DNA from: Erwinia billingiae Eb661
Lineage (GTDB): Bacteria; Pseudomonadota; Gammaproteobacteria; Enterobacterales; Enterobacteriaceae
Assembly (NCBI RefSeq): GCF_000196615.1
Contig: NC_014306.1
Location: 4,030,001 to 4,094,000, forward strand
Direction of reading: 5' to 3'
Length of the DNA stretch: 64,000 nucleotides
In this document: in pieces, positions 49,860 through 59,532 of the stretch
Layout of the letters: each line of letters starts with the position of its first letter
How positions within the stretch are numbered: position 1 is the first letter of the stretch
The notes under the pieces: generated by a model
Told to the model about the DNA's origin: nothing
Seen by the model: only the letters and a program-made list of their open reading frames with translations
The model's database searches: none
Translations under genes and position numbers: made by a program

Positions 49860-51836
49860 TTATTCGTCTTCCAGATAAGTGTAGCCGTACAAGCCAGATT
49901 CGAACTCTTCAAGGAACTGCGCGCGCAGCTCTTCGTCCAGATCGCTCTCTTTAAGCTGGTTGCGGAAGTGCGTCAGCAGCTCCTGCGGATCCAGCTGCAC
50001 GTATTCCAGCATGTCTGCAACGGTGTCGCCTTCGTCAGACAGATGCACGTCAACGCGGCCATCGGCATAGGCAAACACATCCACCGCTTCGGTATCGCCG
50101 AACAGGTTGTGCATGTTGCCGAGGATTTCCTGGTAAGCGCCGACCATAAAGAAGCCGAGCATCGGAGGATTATCCACATCGTACTGCGGCATCGGCATGG
50201 TGGTGGCAATGCCATCGCCATCCACATAGTGATCGATGGTGCCATCGGAGTCACAGGTGATGTCCAGCAGCACCGCGCGACGTTCAGGCGACTTGTTCAG
50301 CCCTTCCAGCGGCAGCACCGGGAACAGCTGATCGATACCCCAGGCATCCGGCATCGACTGGAACAGCGAGAAGTTGACGTAAATCTTGTCCGCCATACGC
50401 TCCTGCAGTTCGTCGATGATGGGACGGTGCGCGCGGTTGGTCGGGTCAAGATGCTGCTGAATATAGTGGCAGATGCTCAGATAAAGCTGCTCAGCCCAGG
50501 CGCGCTGCGTCAGGTCATAAGTGCCCTGCGAGTAGCCGGTATGGATATCAAACAGATCCATCTGGCTGTCATGCAGCCATTCGCGCAGCGAGCGACGGTT
50601 GTTTGGCTGATGCATCTCCTGCCAGGTATCCCACATGCTGACAATCGGACGTGGCGAATCCGCAGACGGCGTCTGTGGCTCGCTGAATTCGTTACGCTCT
50701 ACGCCGATGATGTTCGACACCAGCACGGTGTGGTGCGCCGTGACGGCACGGCCAGACTCGGTGATCACCGTAGGGTGCGGCAGATTATGCTCTTCGCAGG
50801 CATCGCCGATCGCCCAAATCACGTTGTTGGCATATTCGTTCAGGCCGTAGTTAACGGAGCAGTCAGACTGCGAACGCGTTCCCTCATAGTCCACGCCCAA
50901 ACCGCCGCCGACATCGAAGCACTGAATGTTGACGCCGAGTTTAGCCAGCTCTACATAGAAACGGGCCGATTCACGCACGCCGGTGGCGATGTCGCGAATA
51001 TTGGACATCTGCGAACCGAGGTGGAAATGCAGCAGCTGCAGGCTTTCCATCCGGCCAGCTTCACGCATGATATCGACCAGCTTAAGCACCTGCGTCGCCG
51101 ACAGACCAAACTTGGATTTTTCGCCGCCGCTGGACTGCCATTTACCGGAGCCCTGAGACGCCAGACGCGCACGGATACCGAGACGCGGCACCACGTTCAG
51201 GCGTTCCGCCTCTTCCAGCACCAGCTTCACTTCGGTCATTTTTTCCAGCACCAGATAGACCTTGTGGCCCATCTTTTCGCCGATCAGCGCCAGACGAATG
51301 TATTCACGGTCTTTATAGCCGTTACAGACAATCACCGAGCGGGTCTGACCGGCGTGTGCCAGTACCGCCATCAGCTCGGCTTTCGAACCGGCTTCCAGCC
51401 CCAGCGGTTCGCCGGAGTTGATCAGCGATTCGATAACGCGTTTGTGCTGGTTAACCTTAATCGGATAGACCAGGAAGTAATCGCCGCGATAGCCGTAAGA
51501 TTCCCGCGCGCGTTTGAACGCGGCGTTAATCGAACGCAGACGGTGCTGCAGGATCTGCGGGAAGCAGAACAAGGCGGGCAGACGCTGGCCTTCGACCTCG
51601 CGCTCTTTCACCAGCTTCGCCAGGTCGACCCGGGCTTCCGGGACGTCCGGATTCGGACAGACGCTGACGTGCCCTAACTCATTGACGTCGTAGTAGTTAT
51701 TACCCCACCAGGCAATATTGTAGGTGCGCAGCATCTTGCTGGCTTCTTGATCGCTCATGGCCACCTCCTGCATAGAGCGGAGTCCACCTTGTTCGCCAGC
51801 TGACGAACCCTTCATTGTCTTAATGTCGTCAGACAT
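49860..51836 (-). CDS. speA: Biosynthetic arginine decarboxylase SpeA
   Basis: SpeA turns arginine into agmatine with PLP and magnesium. From the ATG at 51836 (GAGG 6 nt upstream) it has 658 residues, the E. coli length, starting MSDDIK. The PLP lysine lies in [32 protein letters not shown] and HFHLGSQ are also present. Its first codons overlap the stop of a small yqgB-like gene by 8 bp. Confidence 0.98.
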   Translation of the reverse strand: MSDDIKTMKGSSAGEQGGLRSMQEVAMSDQEASKMLRTYNIAWWGNNYYDVNELGHVSVCPNPDVPEARVDLAKLVKEREVEGQRLPALFCFPQILQHRLRSINAAFKRARESYGYRGDYFLVYPIKVNQHKRVIESLINSGEPLGLEAGSKAELMAVLAHAGQTRSVIVCNGYKDREYIRLALIGEKMGHKVYLVLEKMTEVKLVLEEAERLNVVPRLGIRARLASQGSGKWQSSGGEKSKFGLSATQVLKLVDIMREAGRMESLQLLHFHLGSQMSNIRDIATGVRESARFYVELAKLGVNIQCFDVGGGLGVDYEGTRSQSDCSVNYGLNEYANNVIWAIGDACEEHNLPHPTVITESGRAVTAHHTVLVSNIIGVERNEFSEPQTPSADSPRPIVSMWDTWQEMHQPNNRRSLREWLHDSQMDLFDIHTGYSQGTYDLTQRAWAEQLYLSICHYIQQHLDPTNRAHRPIIDELQERMADKIYVNFSLFQSMPDAWGIDQLFPVLPLEGLNKSPERRAVLLDITCDSDGTIDHYVDGDGIATTMPMPQYDVDNPPMLGFFMVGAYQEILGNMHNLFGDTEAVDVFAYADGRVDVHLSDEGDTVADMLEYVQLDPQELLTHFRNQLKESDLDEELRAQFLEEFESGLYGYTYLEDE

Positions 51837-51930
51837 TGCGAGCCTCAAATTTCAGTGATGCGGAACAGTTAACTACTATCGCAGGGATAACCCGCAACAA
51901 CAAGCCATCGGCGAGCGGGATATTCAGCAT
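51829..51930 (-). CDS. yqgB: Small YqgB-like protein upstream of speA
   Basis: A minus-strand frame ending at 51829 encodes a short hydrophobic peptide with [14 protein letters not shown], which resembles the core of E. coli YqgB (GLLSQFQAAIVVNC as recalled). E. coli yqgB sits in the same place before speA and is linked to acid stress. The ATG at 51930 gives 33 residues but has no clear ribosome site, and the frame stays open upstream to 52026, so the start is uncertain. The stop overlaps the speA start by 8 bp. Confidence 0.6.
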   Translation of the reverse strand: MLNIPLADGLLLRVIPAIVVNCSASLKFEARNV

Positions 51931-51975
51931 AAAACGCTGAAAGGCCGCGCCAATCGGTCTCTCAAGTATAACATT

Positions 51976-52080
51976 ATGCAATTCCTTAATGTGCGGAATG
52001 AGAAGCCTGTCATGAAAATGTTCCACTTTTTACCTGAGCTGAAAAAAGCTTTAAAGAAAAAAGGCTGGCAATCCGATTAA
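51976..52080 (+). CDS. Possible 34-residue basic peptide upstream of metK
   Basis: A plus-strand frame from the ATG at 51976, or at 52012 for a 22-residue version, ends at TAA 52080. The C-terminal part is LPELKKALKKKGWQSD, a cationic amphipathic helix. A poor GAGAAG-like ribosome site precedes 52012. It lies before the Met boxes and is unlike any gene recognised. It may be a chance frame. Confidence 0.3.
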   Translation: MQFLNVRNEKPVMKMFHFLPELKKALKKKGWQSD

Positions 52081-52095
52081 TGAGTGACCTAAAAT

Positions 52096-52127
52096 AGCCG
52101 TCCAGATGTTAATCCATCTAAATGGTT
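52096..52127. promoter_or_regulatory. Tandem Met boxes (MetJ operator) of metK
   Basis: Four adjoining 8-mers resemble the Met box AGACGTCT: AGCCGTCC, AGATGTTA, ATCCATCT and AAATGGTT. MetJ with S-adenosylmethionine binds such tandem repeats and represses metK in E. coli. The array lies 141 bp before the metK ATG. Confidence 0.7.
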
Positions 52128-52267
52128 AACTTCTAAGCGTCACCTGTTATGTACTGCTCATGGCTTTGCCTGAGGGGGCGCTGGGAACCGAAGCCGGTGA
52201 GAACTGGCAAACAGTCTTTAGCGCTATGCAGTCGTTATCAACCCGTATTCAGTAAGGTAAAGAATTA

Positions 52268-53422
52268 ATGGCTAAACACCTTTTCACTTCCGAGTCCGTC
52301 TCAGAAGGACATCCTGATAAAATCGCCGACCAGATTTCTGATGCTGTGCTCGATGCCATCCTCGAGCAGGATCCGAAAGCGCGTGTCGCGTGCGAAACGT
52401 ATGTGAAAACCGGCATGGTGCTGGTCGGTGGTGAAATCACCACGTCGGCCTGGGTCGATATTGAAGAGATCACCCGTAACACCGTACGCGAAATCGGTTA
52501 TGTCCATTCCGATATGGGCTTTGATGCCAACTCTTGTGCCGTACTGAACGCCATCGGCAAACAGTCACCTGATATCAACCAGGGCGTAGACCGTACCGAT
52601 CCTCTGGAACAGGGTGCGGGCGACCAGGGTCTGATGTTTGGTTATGCCACTAACGAAACTGATGTGCTGATGCCTGCGCCGGTGACCTATGCTCACCGTC
52701 TGGTTCAGCGTCAGGCTGAAGTGCGTAAAAATGGCACCCTGCCATGGCTGCGCCCGGATGCAAAAAGCCAGATCACTTTCCAGTATGACGATGGCAAAAT
52801 CGTCGGTATTGATGCCGTGGTTCTGTCTACTCAGCACGCTGAAGATATCTCGCTGAAAGATCTGCAGGAAGCGGTGATGGAAGAGATCATCAAGCCGGTT
52901 CTGCCAGCAGAGTGGATCAACGCCAGCACCAAATACCACATTAACCCGACGGGCCGTTTCGTCATCGGTGGCCCAATGGGCGACTGTGGTCTGACGGGTC
53001 GTAAAATCATCGTTGATACCTACGGCGGCATGGCGCGTCACGGCGGCGGTGCGTTCTCCGGTAAGGATCCGTCTAAGGTTGACCGTTCAGCGGCATATGC
53101 AGCGCGCTATGTGGCGAAAAACATCGTTGCGGCTGGCCTGGCTGACCGTTGTGAGATTCAGGTTTCCTACGCGATTGGCGTGGCTGAACCGACTTCCATC
53201 ATGGTGGAAACCTTCGGTACTGAGAAAGTCTCTACCGAGCAGCTGACGCTGCTGGTGCGCGAGTTCTTCGACCTGCGTCCATACGGTCTGATTCAGATGC
53301 TGGACCTGCTGCACCCGATGTACCGCGAGACCGCGGCATACGGTCACTTCGGTCGTGAACATTTCCCTTGGGAAAAAACCGACAAGGCTGCACAGCTGCG
53401 TGAAGCTGCTGGCCTGAAGTAA
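52268..53422 (+). CDS. metK: S-adenosylmethionine synthase MetK
   Basis: MetK forms S-adenosylmethionine from methionine and ATP. The 384-residue protein (E. coli 384) has [30 protein letters not shown] and the P-loop-like [23 protein letters not shown] precedes the ATG. Codon bias is strong. SAM made here supplies methyltransferases such as RsmE in this window. Confidence 0.98.
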   Translation: MAKHLFTSESVSEGHPDKIADQISDAVLDAILEQDPKARVACETYVKTGMVLVGGEITTSAWVDIEEITRNTVREIGYVHSDMGFDANSCAVLNAIGKQSPDINQGVDRTDPLEQGAGDQGLMFGYATNETDVLMPAPVTYAHRLVQRQAEVRKNGTLPWLRPDAKSQITFQYDDGKIVGIDAVVLSTQHAEDISLKDLQEAVMEEIIKPVLPAEWINASTKYHINPTGRFVIGGPMGDCGLTGRKIIVDTYGGMARHGGGAFSGKDPSKVDRSAAYAARYVAKNIVAAGLADRCEIQVSYAIGVAEPTSIMVETFGTEKVSTEQLTLLVREFFDLRPYGLIQMLDLLHPMYRETAAYGHFGREHFPWEKTDKAAQLREAAGLK

Positions 53423-53442
53423 GCACCAGCTTGCAGGACACA

Positions 53443-53466
53443 GGGCACCCGGTGGGTGCCCTTTTT
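53443..53466 (+). terminator. Terminator of metK
   Basis: GGGCACCC and GGGTGCCC form an 8-bp stem with a 3-nt loop, followed by five T residues, 21 bases after the metK stop. Confidence 0.93.
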
Positions 53467-53733
53467 GCTGTCTGACGCTGGCGGAATGGCCATCGCTGTC
53501 TACACTTTTTTTGGCTTCAGACGCGTTGATTGTTAACGGTTACACTCAGAAATATTTACCAATATCTGATAATTAAGAATTAACTCTCTTAACAACCTGT
53601 AGCCTAATGCGCTATTTTCAGCGCTGTCTGATAGAAGGGCACTCGGGAAACAAGTGAAACTATTTACTACTATGACTAACTGGTTATAAAGCGTAAGCGC
53701 GCGTGAAAATGCTGCATTTAGGAATGATCTGGT

Positions 53734-53749
53734 GTGTAACCGATTACAC
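53734..53749. promoter_or_regulatory. GalR/GalS operator of galP
   Basis: GTGTAACCGATTACAC is a perfect match to the 16-bp gal operator consensus GTGTAANCGNTTACAC. GalR and GalS repress galP in E. coli through this type of site and release it when galactose binds. Confidence 0.88.
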
Positions 53750-53752
53750 CAA

Positions 53753-53768
53753 TGTGATCTGCAGCACA
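53753..53768. promoter_or_regulatory. CRP site adjacent to the galP operator
   Basis: TGTGATCTGCAGCACA matches TGTGA-N6-TCACA at nine of ten positions with correct spacing. It starts 4 bases after the gal operator, so CRP and GalR/S would interact at this promoter. Confidence 0.7.
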
Positions 53769-53835
53769 GTCTTGTGGGCCAAGGTTTTCTAACATTTATA
53801 ACAACAATAAGCAGTACCACTTTAATGGAGGCGTT

Positions 53836-55233
53836 ATGCCTGATAATAAGAAAAAGAGCAGGACATCAAACAAGGCGATGACCTTCTTTGTTTGTTTCCT
53901 CGCTGCACTGGCCGGCCTGCTGTTTGGTCTGGATATCGGCGTTATCGCCGGTGCCCTGCCATTCATCGCGAAAGATTTTAACGTTACCGCACATCAGCAG
54001 GAGTGGATCGTCAGCTCGATGATGTTTGGTGCCGCCGTCGGTGCCGTCGGTAGCGGCTGGATGTCTTCCCGCCTGGGCCGTAAAAAAAGCCTGATGATCG
54101 GTGCCATTCTGTTTGTGATTGGCTCGCTGTGGTCAGCGATGTCATCCAACCCGGAAATGCTGATCTTCGCCCGCGTTCTGCTGGGTCTGGCCGTCGGCGT
54201 TGCCTCCTATACCGCGCCGCTGTACCTCTCTGAGATCGCACCAGAGAAGATTCGCGGCAGTATGATTTCCCTGTACCAGCTGATGATCACCATCGGTATT
54301 CTGGGTGCGTATTTGTCTGATACCGCGTTCAGCTACACCGGCGAATGGCGTTGGATGCTGGGCGTGATCACCATCCCGGCCGCGCTGCTGCTGGTTGGCG
54401 TTTGCTTCCTGCCTAACAGCCCACGCTGGCTGGCCGCCAAAGGCGATTTCCGTACCGCTCAGCGCGTACTGGACCGTCTGCGTGACACCAGCGAGCAAGC
54501 GAAACGCGAGCTGGACGAAATCCGTGAAAGCCTGAAGATCAAACAGTCCGGCTGGAGCCTGTTTAAAGGCAACAGCAACTTCCGTCGCGCGGTTTACCTG
54601 GGCGTACTTCTGCAGATCATGCAGCAGTTCACCGGGATGAACGTCATCATGTATTACGCGCCGAAGATTTTTGAAATTGCAGGCTTCACCAACACTACAG
54701 AGCAGATGTGGGGCACGGTGATTGTGGGTCTGGTTAACGTACTGGCGACCTTTATTGCTATCGGTCTGGTTGACCGCTGGGGCCGTAAGCCAACGCTGAA
54801 ACTGGGCTTCCTGGTGATGGCGGTCGGTATGGGTATCCTCGGCACCATGCTGCACGTGGGCATCCACTCTTCAACCGGTCAGTACTTCGCTATCGCCATG
54901 CTGCTGATGTTTATCATCGGTTTTGCGATGAGTGCCGGTCCGTTGATCTGGGTTCTGTGTTCTGAAATTCAGCCGCTGAAAGGCCGCGATTTCGGTATCA
55001 CCGTGTCTACGGCAACCAACTGGATTGCCAACATGATTGTCGGCGCCACCTTCCTGACCATGCTCAACACCCTGGGCAACGCGAACACCTTCTGGGTTTA
55101 CGCCGGTCTGAACGTGCTGTTTATCATTCTGACCATCGTGCTGATCCCGGAAACCAAAGGTATTTCGCTGGAACACATTGAACGTAACCTGTTGGGCGGC
55201 AAGAAGCTGCGCGATATCGGTCATCGTGACTAA
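53836..55233 (+). CDS. galP: Galactose:H+ symporter GalP
   Basis: GalP imports galactose and glucose with a proton. The 465-residue protein has twelve membrane helices and the sugar-porter family motifs: [17 protein letters not shown] in helix 1, SRLGRKK and DRWGRKP after helices 2 and 8, PNSPRWL before the central loop, [14 protein letters not shown] in helix 7 and PETKG near the end. The upstream GalR and CRP sites support its role. Confidence 0.96.
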   Translation: MPDNKKKSRTSNKAMTFFVCFLAALAGLLFGLDIGVIAGALPFIAKDFNVTAHQQEWIVSSMMFGAAVGAVGSGWMSSRLGRKKSLMIGAILFVIGSLWSAMSSNPEMLIFARVLLGLAVGVASYTAPLYLSEIAPEKIRGSMISLYQLMITIGILGAYLSDTAFSYTGEWRWMLGVITIPAALLLVGVCFLPNSPRWLAAKGDFRTAQRVLDRLRDTSEQAKRELDEIRESLKIKQSGWSLFKGNSNFRRAVYLGVLLQIMQQFTGMNVIMYYAPKIFEIAGFTNTTEQMWGTVIVGLVNVLATFIAIGLVDRWGRKPTLKLGFLVMAVGMGILGTMLHVGIHSSTGQYFAIAMLLMFIIGFAMSAGPLIWVLCSEIQPLKGRDFGITVSTATNWIANMIVGATFLTMLNTLGNANTFWVYAGLNVLFIILTIVLIPETKGISLEHIERNLLGGKKLRDIGHRD

Positions 55234-55239
55234 GACTCT

Positions 55240-55268
55240 CTGGCCGGGGAAACCCGGCCAGCTTTATT
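55240..55268 (+). terminator. Terminator of galP
   Basis: CTGGCCGGG and CCCGGCCAG form a 9-bp stem with a 4-nt loop, followed by CTTTATT. The T-run is imperfect but the stem is strong. Confidence 0.75.
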
Positions 55269-55302
55269 GAATTCCCCCCTGCCACATCGTATTCTCTGCC
55301 GT

Positions 55303-55827
55303 ATGAAATCCCTCAGACTTCCCATTGCCCTGCAACAAGCCGTGATGCGCTCACTGCGTGAAAAATTGCAGCTGGCAAACCATCGCCTTGAACGCAGCTA
55401 CCCTGAACCCAAGTTGGTCTACCAACAACGCGGCACGGCAGCGGGCACCGCGTGGCTGCAACACTGGGAGATCCGCCTGAATCCGGTGCTGTTACTGGAA
55501 AATCAGCAGGCTTTTATTGATGAAGTGGTACCGCATGAACTGGCGCATCTGCTGGTGTGGAAACACTTTGGCCGGGTCGCGCCGCACGGCAAAGAGTGGA
55601 AGTGGATGATGGAAAGCATTCTGGATGTGCCGGCGCAGCGCACCCATAAGTTTGAGATTGAATCGGTGCGCAGTCGCTCTTTCCCCTACCGTTGTGGTTG
55701 TCAGCAGCATCAGCTGACGGTACGCCGCCATAACCGTGTCGTCAGGGGCGAAAGCGAGTATCGATGCGTCCGCTGCGGCGATCGCCTCTCTCCCGGCGAG
55801 TTCCAACAATCCGAAAAATCGTCCTGA
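55303..55827 (+). CDS. sprT: SprT family zinc-binding protein
   Basis: SprT resembles the protease domain of eukaryotic Spartan; in E. coli its role is unclear. From the ATG at 55303 ([12 protein letters not shown], as in E. coli) it has 174 residues, with the HELAH zinc motif at 78-82 ([16 protein letters not shown]) and a C-terminal zinc ribbon (YRCGCQQH then YRCVRCGD). A TTG start at 55267 would add twelve residues and is not favoured. Confidence 0.95.
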   Translation: MKSLRLPIALQQAVMRSLREKLQLANHRLERSYPEPKLVYQQRGTAAGTAWLQHWEIRLNPVLLLENQQAFIDEVVPHELAHLLVWKHFGRVAPHGKEWKWMMESILDVPAQRTHKFEIESVRSRSFPYRCGCQQHQLTVRRHNRVVRGESEYRCVRCGDRLSPGEFQQSEKSS

Positions 55828-55932
55828 TGGCCAATTATTCAGCAATAACTCGCTGATTTTCTGGCACTGATTTCCCGAAGCGAATCGCATCTGTTACTCT
55901 CGCCGCCTCGTTTATCAGGCCAGGCCCGCAAC

Positions 55933-56646
55933 ATGCTTCGCAAAATTTTTTACTGCTTGTCACTCTCCCTGTTTTTACCGACTTTTTTCGCTCACGGCCT
56001 TAGCCTGGATAACTATCACCAGAACAGCTTTGGTCAGGCCAAAGAATATGCGGCTCAAATCAACGCCGATGCGCCAGGATCGTTCTATTGCGGCTGTAAA
56101 ATCCACTGGAAAGGGAAAAAGGGCGTGCCTGACCTCGCCTCCTGTGGCTATCAGGTGCGTAAAAATGCCAACCGGGCGAAACGCATCGAGTGGGAACACG
56201 TGGTGCCGGCCTGGACGTTCGGCCACCAGCGTCAGTGCTGGCAAAATGGCGGCCGCAAACAGTGCGCGAAAGATGCCGGTTACCGCCAGATCGAAACCGA
56301 TCTGCACAACCTTCAGCCTTCGATTGGCGAAGTGAATGGCGACCGTGGAAACTTTATGTACAGCCAGTGGAACGGCGGCGAGCGCCAGTATGGTCAGTGT
56401 GAAATGAAGATCGATTTCAAAAACAAACAGGCCGAGCCCCCTGCACGCGCGCGCGGCGCCATTGCCCGCACCTGGTTCTATATGCGCGATCGCTATCAGA
56501 TCGACATGTCCAGGCAGCAAACCCAGCTGATGACCGTCTGGAACAAGCAGTATCCGGTCAGTTCATGGGAGTGCGAACGGGACAATCGCATCGCGCGCGT
56601 ACAGGGCAACCACAATCCCTATGTACAGCAAGCTTGCCAGCGGTAA
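55933..56646 (+). CDS. endA: Periplasmic DNA-specific endonuclease I
   Basis: EndA cuts double-stranded DNA in the periplasm. The 237-residue protein has a signal peptide (to about residue 22, FFAHG) and the beta-beta-alpha-metal nuclease motif around [14 protein letters not shown], with catalytic His, and [15 protein letters not shown]. Several cysteines ([17 protein letters not shown]) fit disulfide bonding in the periplasm. It follows sprT as in E. coli. Confidence 0.96.
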   Translation: MLRKIFYCLSLSLFLPTFFAHGLSLDNYHQNSFGQAKEYAAQINADAPGSFYCGCKIHWKGKKGVPDLASCGYQVRKNANRAKRIEWEHVVPAWTFGHQRQCWQNGGRKQCAKDAGYRQIETDLHNLQPSIGEVNGDRGNFMYSQWNGGERQYGQCEMKIDFKNKQAEPPARARGAIARTWFYMRDRYQIDMSRQQTQLMTVWNKQYPVSSWECERDNRIARVQGNHNPYVQQACQR

Positions 56647-56720
56647 AATCACTGACCTAAACTAGAGCCCATATTCAGGCCGGATCTGTTTACCGGCCGC
56701 TAACATTTATCAGGATTTCC

Positions 56721-57452
56721 ATGCGTATACCCCGCATTTTTCATCCCGAATTGCTTACCGCGGGCAGCGAGATTGCTCTCTGCGACGAGGCCGCTAACCA
56801 TGTTGGCCGCGTGTTGCGAATGGGTGCCGGACAGGCCCTGGAATTGTTCGATGGCAGTAATCTGACTTTTGCCGCTGAGATCGTGCAGGCCGACAAAAAA
56901 AGCGTCCGCGTTTCCCTCGGCGAAAGCCGCGAAGATAGCCGTGAATCCCCGCTTCACCTGCATTTAGGCCAGGTGATGTCGCGTGGTGAGAAGATGGAGT
57001 TCACCATTCAGAAGGCGGTAGAACTTGGGGTAAATGTGATCACCCCCTTGTTTTCTGAGCGCTGTGGCGTAAAGCTTGATGCTGAGCGGCTGGCGAAAAA
57101 ACACCAGCAATGGCAAAAAATTGTGATTGCTGCCTGTGAACAGTGCGGCAGAAACAGCGTGCCTGAGGTGCGTGAAGCGATGATGCTGGAGCGCTGGAGT
57201 GCTGAGCAGGACGATGGCCTAAAGCTGAACCTGCATCCCCGCGCCAGCCAGAGCATCAATACTCTGCCGCTGCCCGTTGAACGGGTACGCCTGCTGATTG
57301 GCCCGGAAGGCGGCTTAACCGCTGATGAAATCAGCATGACAGCACAATATGGCTTTACAGATATTCTGTTAGGCCCAAGAGTGCTCAGAACAGAAACGAC
57401 GGCCCTGACGGCGATTACCGCCCTGCAGGTCCGGTTTGGCGATTTGGGCTAA
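56721..57452 (+). CDS. rsmE: 16S rRNA m3U1498 methyltransferase RsmE
   Basis: RsmE methylates N3 of U1498 in 16S rRNA with SAM. The 243-residue protein has a PUA-like N-terminal domain ([12 protein letters not shown]...) and a SPOUT knot domain with [14 protein letters not shown] and [16 protein letters not shown], the SAM-binding loops. It is followed by gshB. Confidence 0.97.
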   Translation: MRIPRIFHPELLTAGSEIALCDEAANHVGRVLRMGAGQALELFDGSNLTFAAEIVQADKKSVRVSLGESREDSRESPLHLHLGQVMSRGEKMEFTIQKAVELGVNVITPLFSERCGVKLDAERLAKKHQQWQKIVIAACEQCGRNSVPEVREAMMLERWSAEQDDGLKLNLHPRASQSINTLPLPVERVRLLIGPEGGLTADEISMTAQYGFTDILLGPRVLRTETTALTAITALQVRFGDLG

Positions 57453-57491
57453 CCCATCCGCAAAAAAAAAGAGCTCACTGGAGAAGCAATA

Positions 57492-58436
57492 ATGATTAAG
57501 CTTGGCATTGTGATGGACCCGATTACCTCCATCAATATTAAAAAAGACAGCAGCTTCGCCATGTTGCTGGAAGCACAGCGCCGTGGGTACGAAATTCATT
57601 ACATGGAAATGAACGATCTCTACCTGCGTGGCGGCGAAGCGCGTGCGCGCACCCGCACCCTGAGCGTGGAGCAGAACTACGACAAGTGGTTCGACTTCGG
57701 CAGCGAGCAGGACATCGCGCTGGCCGATCTGAACGTGGTATTAATGCGCAAGGATCCACCGTTCGATACCGAATTCATCTACGCCACCTACATTCTTGAA
57801 CGTGCAGAGGAAAAAGGCACGCTGATCGTCAACAAGCCGCAGAGCCTGCGCGACTGTAACGAAAAGCTGTTCACCGCCTGGTTTGCCGAGCTGACGCCGG
57901 ACACGCTGGTGACGCGCAGTGCCCAGAAAATCCGCGAGTTCTGGCAGGAGCATGGCGACATCATTCTTAAGCCGCTGGACGGCATGGGCGGCGCGTCAAT
58001 TTTCCGCATCAAGAAAGAAGACCCGAATCTGTCAGTGATCATTGAAACCCTGACCGAGCACGGCAACTTCTACTGCATGGCGCAAAACTACATCCCGGCG
58101 ATCACCGAAGGCGATAAGCGCGTGCTGGTTGTGGATGGCGAGCCGGTGCCTTACTGCCTGGCGCGTATTCCAAAGTCCGGCGAAACCCGTGGCAATCTGG
58201 CGGCCGGTGGCCGTGGCGAAGCCCGTCCGCTGACCGAAAGCGACTGGGAAATTGCCCGTCGCGTCGGCCCAACGCTGAAAGCCAAAGGACTGATTTTTGT
58301 CGGTCTGGACATTATTGGCGACAAGCTGACCGAAATTAACGTGACCAGCCCAACCTGCATCCGTGAGATCGAGGCAGCATTCCCGGTTTCAATTACTGGT
58401 ATGCTGATGGACGCGATTGAAAAGCGTCTGGCCTGA
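57492..58436 (+). CDS. gshB: Glutathione synthetase
   Basis: GshB joins gamma-glutamylcysteine and glycine with ATP. The 314-residue ATP-grasp enzyme starts MIKLGIVMDPITSINIKKDS and has LKPLDGMGGASIFRI, KSGETRGNLAAGGRGEARPL and EINVTSPTCIREIE. SD GAG lies before the ATG at 57492. It is 39 bp after rsmE on the same strand. Confidence 0.98.
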   Translation: MIKLGIVMDPITSINIKKDSSFAMLLEAQRRGYEIHYMEMNDLYLRGGEARARTRTLSVEQNYDKWFDFGSEQDIALADLNVVLMRKDPPFDTEFIYATYILERAEEKGTLIVNKPQSLRDCNEKLFTAWFAELTPDTLVTRSAQKIREFWQEHGDIILKPLDGMGGASIFRIKKEDPNLSVIIETLTEHGNFYCMAQNYIPAITEGDKRVLVVDGEPVPYCLARIPKSGETRGNLAAGGRGEARPLTESDWEIARRVGPTLKAKGLIFVGLDIIGDKLTEINVTSPTCIREIEAAFPVSITGMLMDAIEKRLA

Positions 58437-58530
58437 CAGATCGAATGGGGTCAACGGGCCCCTTTATTAACCCGTTAATTACGCCCGGGGCGCCAGCCCT
58501 GGGCGGTTAACCCTACTACAGAATCCTGAT

Positions 58531-59094
58531 ATGAATTTACAGCATCATTTTTTGATTGCGATGCCCACGCTGCAAGACCCGTTATTTAAGCGCTCGGTGG
58601 TTTACATCTGCGAGCACAATGATGATGGGGCAATGGGCGTGATTGTGAATAAGCCAATGGACAATCTGACCGTTGACGGCATTCTCAAGAAGCTAAAAAT
58701 CAGCCCTACCCCACGCGAAGCCGAGGTCAAACTCGACAAGCCGGTCTTTTCTGGCGGCCCGCTGGCGGAAGATCGGGGTTTTATCCTGCATTCAGCCCAG
58801 CGTACCTTTGCCTCCAGCATTCGTGTTTCTGACAACACGGTGATCACCACCTCCCGTGACGTGCTGGAAACGTTGGGAACCCCGGAGCAGCCAAAAGACG
58901 TGCTGGTCGCGTTGGGTTATTGCGCCTGGGAAAAAGACCAGCTGGAAAGTGAGCTGCTGGAAAATGCCTGGCTCACCACCCCGGCCAACAGCAATATCCT
59001 GTTCAAAACCCCGATCGCTGAACGCTGGCGTGAAGCGGCAAAAAGCATTGGCGTGGATATTCACAATATCGCCAGCGATGCAGGTCACGCCTGA
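58531..59094 (+). CDS. yqgE: YqgE family protein (UPF0301/AlgH)
   Basis: This 187-residue protein belongs to UPF0301 (AlgH in Pseudomonas, a regulator-linked protein of unknown biochemistry). It has [23 protein letters not shown] and [13 protein letters not shown], both family hallmarks. Its stop overlaps the ruvX start (TGATG), so the two are translationally coupled. Confidence 0.94.
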   Translation: MNLQHHFLIAMPTLQDPLFKRSVVYICEHNDDGAMGVIVNKPMDNLTVDGILKKLKISPTPREAEVKLDKPVFSGGPLAEDRGFILHSAQRTFASSIRVSDNTVITTSRDVLETLGTPEQPKDVLVALGYCAWEKDQLESELLENAWLTTPANSNILFKTPIAERWREAAKSIGVDIHNIASDAGHA

Positions 59095-59516
59095 TGAGCC
59101 ATATGACCTTGCTTGCGTTTGATTTTGGTACCAAAAGCATCGGCGTCGCGATCGGCCAACAGTTAACCGGCACCGCCAGGCCGTTGGCGGCATTGAAGGC
59201 CCAGGACGGCACGCCGGACTGGAACAAGATTGAAGCGTTGCTGAAAGAGTGGGAACCCGATCGCGTGGTGGTTGGACTGCCGCTGAACATGGACGGCACC
59301 GAGCAACCGCTGACTGCCCGGGCACGTAAGTTTGCTAACCGTATTCATGGCCGTTTTGGCGTACAGGTTGACCTTCATGACGAGCGCCTGAGCACGGTAG
59401 AAGCCCGCGCCGAGCTGTTCGAGCGCGGGGGTTTCCGTGCCCTGAGTAAAGGCAGCGTCGACTCCCTTTCCGCCGTGATCATCCTCGAAAGCTGGTTTGA
59501 AAACAGCTGGTCCTGA
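59094..59516 (+). CDS. ruvX: Holliday junction resolvase-like RuvX (YqgF)
   Basis: YqgF is an RNase H-fold nuclease proposed to process pre-16S rRNA 5' ends. The 140-residue protein has [16 protein letters not shown] with the first catalytic Asp, [13 protein letters not shown], and [15 protein letters not shown] with the Asp-Glu pair. A coupled ATG at 59094 is used. Confidence 0.96.
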   Translation: MSHMTLLAFDFGTKSIGVAIGQQLTGTARPLAALKAQDGTPDWNKIEALLKEWEPDRVVVGLPLNMDGTEQPLTARARKFANRIHGRFGVQVDLHDERLSTVEARAELFERGGFRALSKGSVDSLSAVIILESWFENSWS

Positions 59517-59532
59517 GGTCGCACAATCGTCC

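Larger units (their letters stand above)
53467..53835. other. Rest of the metK-galP intergenic region, galP promoter
   Basis: About 370 AT-rich bases run from the metK terminator to galP. Apart from the GalR and CRP sites near 53734-53768, which lie 68-102 bases before the galP ATG, nothing definite is seen in the metK-proximal 250 bases. No coding frame with plausible composition is present. Confidence 0.55.

Noticed and set aside
49833..51677. 614-codon open frame opposite speA
   Set aside because: It is the antisense shadow of speA; His/Gln/Arg-rich composition and the full match of the minus strand to SpeA leave no doubt.
53533..53820. 95-codon minus-strand frame between metK and galP
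   Set aside because: It runs across the GalR and CRP sites, lacks a ribosome site and resembles no protein.
56678..56698. Terminator between endA and rsmE (GGCCGG...CCGGCC)
   Set aside because: A 6-bp stem with a 9-nt loop and no T-run; too weak to call.
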